Origin: an uncultured Roseiflexaceae bacterium
Lineage (GTDB): Bacteria; Chloroflexota; Chloroflexia; Chloroflexales; Roseiflexaceae
DNA length: 64,000 nt
Direction: 5' to 3'
Assembly (NCBI GenBank): GCA_937988885.1
Contig: CALKHR010000164.1
Location: 62,001-126,000, forward strand
The notes below the pieces were generated by a model. The model saw only the letters and a program-made list of their open reading frames with translations. It was not told the DNA's origin and searched no databases. Made by a program: the position numbers and the translations under genes. Shown here piece by piece: positions 25,023 to 34,144 of the stretch; the stretch's first letter is position 1; each line of letters starts with the position of its first letter.

Positions 25023-26633
25023 ATGACATCGCCCAACCGTGATCGACTCGGTGTTATCACCAGCGGCTCGCTGCTCGAAGGCTTGCATGCGCGCCTCGAA
25101 GGTCGCGAGAGCGTTGAGGATATGCGCGTCGGCAAGTTTGTGGTCGTGCAGGGCGATAAGCACGAGTTCTTTTCGATGATCACGGATGTGGTGCTGGAGG
25201 CCACGAACCAGAAGGTGCTGGCCGACCCGCCGCACGGAGATCCGTTTATCTACGAAGTGCTGGCGGGCACATCCACCTACGGCTCGATCGCGCTCAAGCC
25301 GATGCTGATGCTCTCGCACGATCTCTCGGAGGGATTGTTGCCCCCCAAGACGGTGCCGCGCCACTTCGCGCCCGTGCTGGATGCCAACGAGGAAGATTTC
25401 AAGCGCGTGTTTGGCAGCGAAGATGCCACGCACTTCGAGATCGGGCGACCTTTGGATATGGATGTGCCGGTCTGCCTGGATTTGGAGCGGTTGGTCGAGC
25501 GCTCCAACGGTGTGTTCGGCAAGAGCGGCACGGGCAAGAGCTTTCTCACGCGTTTGCTGCTGTGCGGCACGATCAAGGCCGGGGTGGCCTCCAACCTGAT
25601 CTTCGATATGCACAACGAGTACGGTCACGATGCGTATTCGGAGAACGGCACGTTTGTGAAGGGCTTGCGCCAACTGTTCGGTAGTGCGCAAGTGGCCGTC
25701 TACACGCTCGACGCGGCCTCCTCGCGCAGCCGCAACGTGCAGGCCGATGCCGAGATCGTGATCGGCCTCGATCAGATCGAGGTGGAGGATATCAGCCTGC
25801 TGCGCGACGAGCTGAACTTAACCGAGACGGCGGCGGAATCGGCGTATCTGCTGGTGGATCGCTTCCGCGAGAACTGGTTGAAGAGCCTGCTGGCGATGAG
25901 CGCCGAGGAGTTGAAGGAGTTCTGCGAATCGGTTGGCGCGCACGCGGGCGCGATGAGCGCCTTGAAGCGCAAGCTGGAGCAGGTGGCCCGTAAGGCGTTC
26001 GTCAAAGAGACCGCGCCCTTCAACACGATCGATCGGATGATCGATCTTCTCGCGCATGGCAAGCATGTGGTGCTGGAGTTCGGGCGCTACAACGACGCGC
26101 TCTCGTATATGCTGGTGGCCAATATCATCACGCGGCGCATTCATCGGCGGTGGGTTGAGCGCACCGAGGAGTTCACCCGCACGAAGAATATCGCCGATAA
26201 GCCGCGCCAATTGATGATCACGATTGAGGAGGCGCATAAGTTCCTCAACCCGGCGGCGGCCAAGCAGACGATCTTCGGCACGATCGCCCGCGAGTTGCGC
26301 AAGTACAGCGTGACGTTGCTGGTAGTCGATCAGCGCCCCTCCTCGATCGACAGCGACGTGATGAGCCAGCTCGGCAGCCGTGTGACGGCCCTGCTCAACG
26401 ATGAGAAAGACATCGATGCGGTGTTCACGGGCGTGAGTGGCTCGTCGAGCCTGAAAGCGGTGTTGGCGAGCTTAGACACGCGTCAGCAGGCGATGGTGTT
26501 GGGGCACGCGGTGCCGATGCCGGTGGTGGTGCGCACCCGTTCGTACGACGAAGCCTTTTACGCTGCGATTGGGGCGCGTCCGGCTCCCTCTCGAAAACAG
26601 GCACAGGATGAAATGGACGAGCTGTTTAGTTGA
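25023..26633 (+). CDS. HerA-like ATPase (DUF87 family)
   Basis: A 536-residue FtsK/HerA-superfamily ATPase. The N-terminal beta-barrel HAS-barrel-like domain begins DRLGVITSGSLLEGLHARL (about 1-130). The ATPase core has the Walker A GVFGKSGTGKSFLTRLLL (about residue 162), FDMHNEYGHD, a helical insertion, the Walker B stretch LMITIEEAHKF, and VTLLVVDQRPSSID. HerA is a hexameric DNA translocase that normally works with the nuclease NurA in end resection, but no nurA-like gene is adjacent. An SD (GGAG) sits 7 nt before the ATG. It may act alone or with an unlinked partner. Confidence 0.88.
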   Translation: MTSPNRDRLGVITSGSLLEGLHARLEGRESVEDMRVGKFVVVQGDKHEFFSMITDVVLEATNQKVLADPPHGDPFIYEVLAGTSTYGSIALKPMLMLSHDLSEGLLPPKTVPRHFAPVLDANEEDFKRVFGSEDATHFEIGRPLDMDVPVCLDLERLVERSNGVFGKSGTGKSFLTRLLLCGTIKAGVASNLIFDMHNEYGHDAYSENGTFVKGLRQLFGSAQVAVYTLDAASSRSRNVQADAEIVIGLDQIEVEDISLLRDELNLTETAAESAYLLVDRFRENWLKSLLAMSAEELKEFCESVGAHAGAMSALKRKLEQVARKAFVKETAPFNTIDRMIDLLAHGKHVVLEFGRYNDALSYMLVANIITRRIHRRWVERTEEFTRTKNIADKPRQLMITIEEAHKFLNPAAAKQTIFGTIARELRKYSVTLLVVDQRPSSIDSDVMSQLGSRVTALLNDEKDIDAVFTGVSGSSSLKAVLASLDTRQQAMVLGHAVPMPVVVRTRSYDEAFYAAIGARPAPSRKQAQDEMDELFS

Positions 26634-26688
26634 TGCGGGCAGAGGCTGTTGGCATATTACGTGCTAAAGGGAAGGGTCAAACCTCCAA

Positions 26689-26716
26689 TTGACACCGCCC
26701 TCTGCTTGTATACTAT
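26689..26716 (+). promoter_or_regulatory. Promoter upstream of the squalene/phytoene synthase gene
   Basis: A consensus -35 TTGACA (26689-26694), 16 nt, TACTAT (26711-26716). Good -35, weaker -10. Confidence 0.6.
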
Positions 26717-26841
26717 TCAGTTCTTCTATGTGTGTTTGAACGATACACATCAGCGAGAATGGTGAAGATACAGCGGCGATACCTAACATCTATTTCTGCG
26801 GTGTTCTGAGGAGTTGTACTCCTCGATCCTCCGGTTGTATT

Positions 26842-26873
26842 GGGGTTTGAAGGTAGCGCTACCTTCAAGCCCC
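26842..26873. repeat. 32-nt loopless palindrome
   Basis: Arms 26842-26857 and 26858-26873 are complementary at 15 of 16 positions, with the mismatch able to form G-U, around the centre GTAGCGCTAC. It could be an operator or, with the following TTCATTATA, a leader hairpin that affects downstream transcription. Confidence 0.75.
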
Positions 26874-26926
26874 TTCATTATACGAGCTTTGTACTTGATT
26901 GTGCTATAAGGAATGTCAGATTGAAA

Positions 26927-27988
26927 ATGCGTTCTGTTCCCGAGACAAGCACGAGCTTATCGCTTGTGTACGATTACGAGTATGAGGTACCCTCTGAATC
27001 GAATGTGCATCGTACTGAGCATTCGATGATCCTCTCAACAACGCAACTGCCATACTGTAGTGCTGCAACATTGCTCGATTCGCTGGTGGAATGTTCGGGG
27101 AGCATGACGCCAGTTGTTGATGAGACAGCACAGCGCACGTTCACGCTGAAGGAGGCGTACGCCATCTGTGCCGATGTCACCCGGGTGCATTCACGGAGCT
27201 TCTTCTTCAGTTCGCAGCTGTTGCCACCCGAGAAGCGCCAGGCGATCCGTGCGCTGTACGCGTTTTGTCGGCTCAGCGACGATGTGGTCGATACCCAATC
27301 GGCGCCGAGTGGCGCGCTCGCGAGGTGGGTGGCGCAGTCGCGCTCGAGTGAGCCGCTCACGCATCACGCGGTGTTGCTGGCTTGGCACGATACTGTGAGG
27401 CGCTACCAAATCCCCCGCGACCTGATCGACGAATTATTGGCTGGCTTGGCGATGGATCTGTTGATCCAGCGCTACCCGACGTTCAACGATCTGTGGCTGT
27501 ATTGCTATCGGGTCGCGTCGGTGGTGGGCCTGATGGTGATGCATATCGTGGGGTACGAGCCGGATGCGGTGCCCTACGCCGTGCGATTGGGCATCGCCCT
27601 GCAGTTGACGAATATTCTGCGAGATATCGGCGAGGATACGCAGCGGGGGCGTATTTACGTGCCTCAAGAGGACCTTGAGCGCTTTGGCGTATCGCCCGAC
27701 GATATTCTCGCAGGTCGCCGCAGCCGTCGATTCGAGGCGCTGATGTGTTATGAGATCGCTCGGGCGCAAGCGTACTACGAGGACGCCTGGCCGGGGATTG
27801 CGATGTTAAGCTCAGACAGCCAACTCGCGGTGGCAGCGGCAGCCGAGATTTACCGAGGCATTTTGGGAAAGATCGAACAGAATAAGTACGATGTGTTCAC
27901 CAAGCGGGCACATCTATCGCTGTTCGAGAAGTGTATCGAGTTAATACGAGTTCGTCGGCGTCTGCAACGGTTGCAGCGGCGCCGATGA
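26927..27988 (+). CDS. Squalene/phytoene synthase family protein
   Basis: A trans-isoprenyl diphosphate synthase (head-to-head) that joins two prenyl diphosphates. The first Asp-rich motif is ALYAFCRLSDDVVD, preceded by SRSFFFSSQLLP. The second is QLTNILRDIGEDTQRGRIYVPQEDL. These are the signatures of CrtB, HpnC/HpnD and SQS. The substrate (FPP or GGPP) cannot be decided, and no crtI or shc gene is adjacent. The start is uncertain: ATG 26927 gives 353 residues with a non-conserved N-terminal extension, while ATG 27101 gives 295, the usual family length. Neither has a good SD. Confidence 0.88.
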   Translation: MRSVPETSTSLSLVYDYEYEVPSESNVHRTEHSMILSTTQLPYCSAATLLDSLVECSGSMTPVVDETAQRTFTLKEAYAICADVTRVHSRSFFFSSQLLPPEKRQAIRALYAFCRLSDDVVDTQSAPSGALARWVAQSRSSEPLTHHAVLLAWHDTVRRYQIPRDLIDELLAGLAMDLLIQRYPTFNDLWLYCYRVASVVGLMVMHIVGYEPDAVPYAVRLGIALQLTNILRDIGEDTQRGRIYVPQEDLERFGVSPDDILAGRRSRRFEALMCYEIARAQAYYEDAWPGIAMLSSDSQLAVAAAAEIYRGILGKIEQNKYDVFTKRAHLSLFEKCIELIRVRRRLQRLQRRR

Positions 27989-28002
27989 TCTCGGGCCAAT
28001 GC

Positions 28003-30393
28003 CTACTTGTCGAGCACCTCACGGACTTTCATAGCGAGCGTGTGGGCGGTGAAAGGCTTCGGCAAAAAATCGCAATCCTCGCACATCGCCGTGTTGCGCA
28101 CAACCTCATCGCTATGGCCCGAGACAATAATCACCTTCGCCTGTGGCCTCTGTTGCTTGAGAAGCTCAGTGAGCGAGATATCTGCTTTATACATTAACGT
28201 CGCCGACTTAATCATCAGGTCGATCTGATGCGGATAGCTTTGGATCACGCTCGCCGCCTCTTGGTACGAATTCGCTTCGAGGATGCAGTAGCCCTTGCCC
28301 TGAAGCGTCTCGTGAATGAGTTGCCGCACCTGCAGGTTGTTCTCCACGAGGAGCACGGTTTCGTTGCCTCCCGGCGCTTCGTTGGGTTGCGCCTGTACGG
28401 GCAGGAGCGAGAGATGCTGATTCGGATCACCGACCGGAAGATAGATGGTGAAGGTGGTTCCGACACCGGGCGTGCTGACGACCTGAATCTCCCCATTGTG
28501 CTGCTTGATCGCACCATAAACAGTTGCTAACCCCAAACCGTTCCCTTGACTAGAAGATTTCGTGGTGAAGAACGGCTCAAAGATATGTTTCATGATCTCA
28601 GGCTCCATGCCGATACCCGTATCGCTGATGGAGACCTTGATATAATCGCCATCGGGTAGATGAGCGTTCTCCACCTCCTGCGGCTGAGCCATCTGCGATT
28701 CGATCGTCAACTCTCCTCCGTTGGGCATGGCATCGCGGGCGTTGAGGATCATATTGGTGAACATCTCCTCAAGTTGACCAGCGTCGGCCAGTACGGGTTT
28801 GAGATCAGGATCCAACTTCAGAGTGAACGTAAACTGATCGCCGAGAACGCGCTCTAGGAGCGTGTAAATCGTCTCGATCAGGTGGTTGATATCGAACACC
28901 ATCGGCGTGAGCACCTGCTTCCGCCCGACGGCCAAGAGATGTCGGGTGATCACGGCGGCGCGCTGGCTGGCCAGCAGGATCTGCTCGATATCCCCTTGCA
29001 CCGGATCATCGGGTGGGAGCTGCATCTGGATCAGATCGGCGTAGCCTTGCACCACCGTCAGCAGGTTATTGAAGTTGTGGGCCACGCCACCCGCAAGCCG
29101 CCCGATACTCTCCATATGTTTGGCATGCTGGAGCTCTTCTTCTATCTGGCGTTGCCGCTGTTCGGCTTCCTTCTGCGCGCTGATATCGCGGTTGATGACG
29201 GCGATGCCTCTCTTCCTCCCTGAAGCATCGCGGACCAGCGTGAGCGATGAGAGGATGGGGATGCGGTGGCCATTCTTATCGCTCTGAACCATTTCGCCTT
29301 GCCACGTGCCGTGCTCATAGAGGCTATTCAGCAACTCCTGGAAATCGCTGCCGATGATCGTGGTGTTGAGCAGCGAGTGCTCGTACGGCTCGATCACTTG
29401 GCCGATCATTTCGTTGGCGCTCCAACCGTAGAGCTTCTCTGCCCCGCGATTCCACATGGTGATGGTGAATGTCATATCCATCATAAAGACGGCATCCGTG
29501 ACGCTATTGAGAATCTCGGCCTGTAGGCGCAGTTGCTCCTCGTTGCGCTTATAGGGGGTGATATCGCGGTACAAGGTGAACCACGTAATATCGCCGTTGG
29601 GACGATGTTGACTCCGGCCATGGACTTCGAGCCAGATATCGCCTTTCTCGGGGTGGAGAAAACGAACCGCTCGCTTCTGGAACGTGGCGTGCGGATTAAG
29701 TGTAAGGAGCGTATCAAGGAACGTTGCGCGATCGTGCGGGTGGAGCCGAGAGAACAACAACTGCGGCTCGCGATACAGATTCTCGACCCTGACCCCTGTC
29801 AAAAGGCTCATGCCTTCGTTGGCGTATTGAATCTTCAACTGACCATTCTTCAGAACGTTGATAATGAGTGCGCCGTTCGGGATCTGGTTGTTGAGGTGAA
29901 TAAATTCCCTTCCCACCGCAGATTGTTGCGTAGGTTCGAAGGCAACGGGTTCGGTCATCACCTCATCATACACATAGGTGAGATATTCGCCACCCGACAG
30001 TTGTTGGATGCGTAGCTCAACCGTAATAACGTTCGCAGTTTTGGTGATCATTTGTGCGACGCCACGGAATACCTTGCCCGATTGCAGTTTTGTCGTGATC
30101 AGTTGCTCGTAATACGCATCTTCGACAAGCAGTTCGCTCCAATTGCGCTCAAGTAATTCCGAAGGATGGTATCCCAAAAGATTACACATCTGTTGATTCA
30201 CTAGGCGGATGTGTCCTTGAGCATCACTAACCACAGCTCCCTCGTTGAGCTGTTCGAGCAGTGAATAGGTGTATTGTGAAGATGTCGTATGGAGCTTATC
30301 TTCAGGATAGTGAAGTAAAGCTTTTTGGAACATAACCGCCCCCAAACCTGCAAAAGACACGAGGTACCAGAAAGAGAGTGTATTGATTAGCAT
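28003..30393 (-). CDS. Multi-PAS hybrid sensor histidine kinase with degenerate receiver
   Basis: A 796-residue kinase. One N-terminal membrane helix (WYLVSFAGLGAVMF) is followed by at least three PAS domains: about 45-150, 170-285 with a PAC end ITWFTLYRDITPYKR, and 295-410. The HisKA box is GRLAGGVAHNFNNLLTVVQG, and HATPase motifs are NARDAMPNGG, DTGIGM and GNGLGLATVYG. The C-terminal receiver-like domain (about 680-796) keeps Ser (IVSGHS) and Lys (LPKPF). It has EN instead of the acidic pair and Ser where the phospho-accepting Asp should be (DLMIKSATLM), so it is a pseudo-receiver. No regulator gene is adjacent. Confidence 0.93.
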   Translation of the reverse strand: MLINTLSFWYLVSFAGLGAVMFQKALLHYPEDKLHTTSSQYTYSLLEQLNEGAVVSDAQGHIRLVNQQMCNLLGYHPSELLERNWSELLVEDAYYEQLITTKLQSGKVFRGVAQMITKTANVITVELRIQQLSGGEYLTYVYDEVMTEPVAFEPTQQSAVGREFIHLNNQIPNGALIINVLKNGQLKIQYANEGMSLLTGVRVENLYREPQLLFSRLHPHDRATFLDTLLTLNPHATFQKRAVRFLHPEKGDIWLEVHGRSQHRPNGDITWFTLYRDITPYKRNEEQLRLQAEILNSVTDAVFMMDMTFTITMWNRGAEKLYGWSANEMIGQVIEPYEHSLLNTTIIGSDFQELLNSLYEHGTWQGEMVQSDKNGHRIPILSSLTLVRDASGRKRGIAVINRDISAQKEAEQRQRQIEEELQHAKHMESIGRLAGGVAHNFNNLLTVVQGYADLIQMQLPPDDPVQGDIEQILLASQRAAVITRHLLAVGRKQVLTPMVFDINHLIETIYTLLERVLGDQFTFTLKLDPDLKPVLADAGQLEEMFTNMILNARDAMPNGGELTIESQMAQPQEVENAHLPDGDYIKVSISDTGIGMEPEIMKHIFEPFFTTKSSSQGNGLGLATVYGAIKQHNGEIQVVSTPGVGTTFTIYLPVGDPNQHLSLLPVQAQPNEAPGGNETVLLVENNLQVRQLIHETLQGKGYCILEANSYQEAASVIQSYPHQIDLMIKSATLMYKADISLTELLKQQRPQAKVIIVSGHSDEVVRNTAMCEDCDFLPKPFTAHTLAMKVREVLDK

Positions 30394-30685
30394 AACGTAG
30401 GTTATCTGGAAGCGAAATGGGGAGATTCCGTACTATATCTGGGGAAATTTCCTACTTGTTGAATGGGGGAATCCCTGCCTACGCAGGTAGGGTCGGCATT
30501 ACTCGTATTGCTACTGCGGTAAAACGATGCTATCCGCTGCTGCGAACGAATCCGCCTGATGGTGTATACTTAGGCATTGTAGTGCAGTAGAGAAACCTCA
30601 ACGAGGTTTGGAACCATTCAAGGCTGATGGGCTATGGGGCGCATCGTTGGCGATGTGCGACCCAACACTCGTGGCAGGTGATGTG

Positions 30686-32050
30686 ATGAATCCCAATCGC
30701 TTGTTGACCCATTCGTTGCGCGCTTCTCCGCACGGAGAGCTGATCGCTGGCATTCTGGCCGCTGCGCTGGTTGCCGTGGACCCCGCTGCCGCTGTGCGCC
30801 GCTTTGTGCAGCGCGATGGCGATGTATTGACTATCGGCGCGCTAACGTACGATCTCACCGCCTATGATCGGGTGTTGCTGGTTGGTATGGGCAAAGCCGG
30901 AGCGCCGATGGCCCACGCGCTTGAGGAAGTGTTGGGCGATCGGCTGAGCGATGGCGTGGTGGTGGTGAAGGAGGGCCACAGCGGCCAGCACACCACACAG
31001 CGCTACCGCCTGATCGAAGCGGGGCATCCCATCCCCGATGCCCGCGGCGTGGAGGGCGCTCGCCAGATCGCGGCGCTGCTGGCCGAGACGACCGAGCGCG
31101 ACCTAGTGCTAGCGGTGATCTCAGGAGGTGGCTCGGCGCTGTTGACGCTGCCCGCCCCCGGCATCTCGCTGGCCGATCTCCAGGGCCTAACGCGCACGCT
31201 GCTCGGTTGCGGGGCCACGATCAACGAACTCAACACGCTACGCAAACACCTAGACCTTGTGAAGGGCGGTGGGTTGGCCCGCATGGCGCAGCCCGCCGCG
31301 CTTGCCACACTAATCCTCTCCGATGTGGTCGGCAACCCGCTCGATGTGATAGCCTCCGGTCCGACTGTGCCCGATACCAGCAACTTCCGCGATGCGTACG
31401 CGATTTTGGAGCGCTACGGCGTTGTGGAGCAGATCCCATCGGCCATCCTGGAGCATTTGCGTCGCGGCATCGCTGGCGAGATCGCTGATACGCCCAAGCC
31501 TGGTGAACCGCTCTTTGCGCAGGTGCAGAACGTGATCGTGGCGAGCAACGTGCAGGCCGCCGAGGCTGCGCTGGAGGCGGCACGGGCGGCTGGCCTCAAC
31601 ACGCTATTGCTGACCTCGTACGTGCAGGGCGAGGCACGCGAGGTGGCCCGCGTGATGGCGGCACTGGCCCGCGAGATCGCCGACTCGGGGCGTCCGATCC
31701 CGCGACCGGCCTGCTTGGTGGCGGGTGGTGAGACCACGGTGACACTGCGGGGCGATGGACTCGGCGGGCGCAATCAGGAGTTGGCGCTGGCCGCTGCGGC
31801 GGATCTCGCCGGACTCGATGCGGTGTACCTTGTCACGCTGGCCACCGATGGCGGCGATGGCCCCACCGATGCAGCGGGCGCGGTGGTCACGGGCGAATCG
31901 CTGGCGCGGATGCAGCAGCAAAGTCTCGATGCCGCTGCCGCGCTGGCCCGCAACGACTCGTATCACCTGCTCGCCGCTTTGGGCGATCTGCTGCAACCTG
32001 GCCCAACCCAAACCAATGTCAATGATCTGACCTTCATTTTTGCGCTCTAG
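30686..32050 (+). CDS. Glycerate 2-kinase (GckA/TtuD, MOFRL family)
   Basis: A 454-residue glycerate kinase of the class that yields 2-phosphoglycerate. The N-terminal domain has VLLVGMGKAGAPMAHALEEVLG and the Gly/Ser-rich ISGGGSALLTLPAPG. The C-terminal MOFRL domain has CLVAGGETTVTLRGDGLGGRNQELALAAA and TLATDGGDGPTDAAGAVV. The start is ATG 30686 with AGGTGA upstream. An AAACCTC/GAGGTTT palindrome (30593-30609) and a TATACT -10 (30564-30569) lie upstream. It is followed closely by the C39-like gene. The pathway would be glyoxylate or hydroxypyruvate salvage, or a serine-type cycle. Confidence 0.92.
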   Translation: MNPNRLLTHSLRASPHGELIAGILAAALVAVDPAAAVRRFVQRDGDVLTIGALTYDLTAYDRVLLVGMGKAGAPMAHALEEVLGDRLSDGVVVVKEGHSGQHTTQRYRLIEAGHPIPDARGVEGARQIAALLAETTERDLVLAVISGGGSALLTLPAPGISLADLQGLTRTLLGCGATINELNTLRKHLDLVKGGGLARMAQPAALATLILSDVVGNPLDVIASGPTVPDTSNFRDAYAILERYGVVEQIPSAILEHLRRGIAGEIADTPKPGEPLFAQVQNVIVASNVQAAEAALEAARAAGLNTLLLTSYVQGEAREVARVMAALAREIADSGRPIPRPACLVAGGETTVTLRGDGLGGRNQELALAAAADLAGLDAVYLVTLATDGGDGPTDAAGAVVTGESLARMQQQSLDAAAALARNDSYHLLAALGDLLQPGPTQTNVNDLTFIFAL

Positions 32051-32072
32051 CACTCAAACGAAGGAGTACGCG

Positions 32073-33212
32073 ATGGATAGTCCTCAATCCAAGCAGACCA
32101 CTTTGTTGGCTTGGAGCGCCCCCACTCGCGCGTTTGCGGTGTGGCAACTGCGCGGCCTCGCGCTGACGCCCAACGGCGCAGTGCGGCTTGACCCCGCGAG
32201 TGCCGAATTATCGCACGATCAGTATCCTCCTGGCTCGTATCGCGGGCGGAACTACTACAACGGCAGTACTTTCCTGTTCGGCGAGGCGCTGAGTCCGACC
32301 TTGCCCCTCGATCCTGCGGTGATCGAACTGGTGCCCTCGTGGAACGCGGATATGCCGCCTGGTAGTTGGCTCGAACTTCAGGTGCGACTCCAAGCCAACG
32401 AAACCTGGTCGGGGTGGTACAGTTTTGGTGTGTGGGCGCCCGATAGCGGCACGGTCGCGCGGCACTCCGTCCCCGATCAGCGGGATGAGCAGGCGCGGGT
32501 CGCTGTGGATGTGTTGGCGCTGAAATCGCCTGCGCAGGCCTTTCAGTTGCGGCTGCGCTTGTGCAGCGTGAGCCCTGCCGCTTTGCCCGAAGTGCGCCTG
32601 CTGACTGTGGCCTGTTCGCCCGCGTACGCGCCATCTGCCACCCTAGAGCCAGGCGACCCCGCTCTTTGGAATACGGTGCTGAATGTGCCGCAGTGCTCGC
32701 AGATGGTCTACCCCGATGGCGGCAATGTGTGGTGCAGCCCAACCACCATCGCGATGTTGCTGGGCTACTGGCAGGGACGCGGCTCCTGCTCGCAACGGGT
32801 GCATCACGCGGTGGCCGGGGTGTACGATTGGTGCTACGATGGTCACGGCAACTGGCCTTTCAACACGGCATATGCCGCCTCGCAGGGGATGGTGGCCTAT
32901 CTGACGCGCTTTGCGAGTCTGCGCCAAGCCGAGCGCTGGATCGCGGCGGGTGTGCCGTTGGCGCTCAGCTACGCTTGGTCGGATGGCGCACTGACGGGTG
33001 CGCCCATCGCTTCGAGCAATGGGCATATCGTGGCGTTGGTCGGCTTCGATGCGGCGGGCAACCCGGTGGTCAACGATCCGGCGGCGCCGAGCGATGAGCA
33101 AGTGCAGCGCGTCTACGACCGCAACGAGCTTGAAACGCTCTGGCTTGCCCACTCCGGCGGCTTGGTGTACATTGTCTACCCGCCAGGGCACGCCGTTCCC
33201 GACGAGATCTAG
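32073..33212 (+). CDS. C39-like papain-fold peptidase family protein
   Basis: A 379-residue protein with no signal peptide visible. Residues about 1-180 form a beta-rich domain of unknown type (SGWYSFGVWAPDSGTV). About residues 205-365 form a C39_2-type papain-like fold: VPQCSQM, the nucleophile in NVWCSPTTIAMLLGYW, the His in SNGHIVALVGFD and the Asn/Asp in PVVNDPA. All three catalytic positions appear kept. Start: AAGGAG precedes ATG 32073. It lies 22 bp after glycerate kinase in the same direction. Its role is unknown, perhaps cell-wall or peptide cleavage if exported by another route. Confidence 0.83.
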   Translation: MDSPQSKQTTLLAWSAPTRAFAVWQLRGLALTPNGAVRLDPASAELSHDQYPPGSYRGRNYYNGSTFLFGEALSPTLPLDPAVIELVPSWNADMPPGSWLELQVRLQANETWSGWYSFGVWAPDSGTVARHSVPDQRDEQARVAVDVLALKSPAQAFQLRLRLCSVSPAALPEVRLLTVACSPAYAPSATLEPGDPALWNTVLNVPQCSQMVYPDGGNVWCSPTTIAMLLGYWQGRGSCSQRVHHAVAGVYDWCYDGHGNWPFNTAYAASQGMVAYLTRFASLRQAERWIAAGVPLALSYAWSDGALTGAPIASSNGHIVALVGFDAAGNPVVNDPAAPSDEQVQRVYDRNELETLWLAHSGGLVYIVYPPGHAVPDEI

Positions 33213-33280
33213 GCTTATCGGCATACATAGCACCATCACGCCGATCCGCGCGTATTGGCTTTGCTTAAAGGAGTGCACGA

Positions 33281-34144
33281 ATGACAACGCTCGATTCCCC
33301 GCTTGTTTCCGCCGAATGGCTTCACGACCATATAACCGACCCGCAGGTGCGCGTGGTCGATGTGCGCTGGTACCTCACCGAACCCGCCCGTGGTCGTGTT
33401 GAGTATCAGGAATCGCATATTCCAGGCGCTGCGTTTGTGGATCTCGAAACCGAACTCTCTTCGCCACGGGGCCAGGGTCCGGGCCGTCACCCGCTGCCCA
33501 CGCCAGAGGCCTTCCGCGCCGTGATGGAGCGGGCGGGCATCAGCAACGATACCGTGGTGATCGCCTACGATTCGAGCGGCGGATCGGCGGCGGCCCGCCT
33601 GTGGTGGCTGCTGCGCTACTTCGGCCACTCGCAGGTCGCGCTGTTGAACGGCGGCTGGCAGGCGTGGAACGCGGCGGGCTACCCAACCACCGCTGAGGTG
33701 CCGAGTTTCGCGGCGGCGCAGTTCACGCCCACGCCACAGCCCGACATGCTGGTGGACGCCGACGCCGTCGAGCGGCAGCGCAACACACCGGGCACGCTGC
33801 TGCTCGATGCCCGCGCCACCGAGCGCTACGAGGGCCGCATCGAGCCGATCGACCCGAAGGCTGGCCATATCCCCGGCGCGCGTTCGGCGCCCTTCGCTGG
33901 GAACCTCAACGCCGACGGCACGCTCAAGAGCGCCAATGAACTACGCGAGCGCTACAACGCGCTTGGCGCAGCACAGGCCGAGCAGATCGTCTGCTACTGC
34001 GGCTCGGGCGTGACCGCCGCGCACGATGTCTTGGCGCTCTATTTGGCTGGCTACAGCGATGCGAAACTCTACGAAGGCTCGTGGAGCGATTGGTCGAGCG
34101 ATCCTTCTCGGCCCGTCGCCACGGGGGAGGACACCGGCGCATGA
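33281..34144 (+). CDS. Sulfurtransferase with two rhodanese domains (thiosulfate/3-mercaptopyruvate type)
   Basis: A 287-residue tandem-rhodanese enzyme. The first domain (about 10-140) has VVDVRWYL and lacks a catalytic Cys, as usual. The second (about 160-280) has the active-site Cys in CYCGSGVTA. The CGSGVTA loop is typical of 3-mercaptopyruvate sulfurtransferases, whereas CRKGVT is typical of thiosulfate sulfurtransferases; substrate remains an inference. AAAGGAG lies upstream of the ATG. The stop overlaps the start of the aldehyde dehydrogenase by ATGA, so the two are translationally coupled. Confidence 0.93.
   Translation: MTTLDSPLVSAEWLHDHITDPQVRVVDVRWYLTEPARGRVEYQESHIPGAAFVDLETELSSPRGQGPGRHPLPTPEAFRAVMERAGISNDTVVIAYDSSGGSAAARLWWLLRYFGHSQVALLNGGWQAWNAAGYPTTAEVPSFAAAQFTPTPQPDMLVDADAVERQRNTPGTLLLDARATERYEGRIEPIDPKAGHIPGARSAPFAGNLNADGTLKSANELRERYNALGAAQAEQIVCYCGSGVTAAHDVLALYLAGYSDAKLYEGSWSDWSSDPSRPVATGEDTGA

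Larger units (their letters stand above)
26634..26926 (+). other. Leader region of the squalene/phytoene synthase gene
   Basis: There is no separate gene here. It contains a promoter (26689-26716), a small GAGGAG/CTCCTC hairpin (26808-26824) and a 32-nt palindrome (26842-26873), so the mRNA leader is about 200 nt or longer, depending on the true start codon. Confidence 0.55.
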
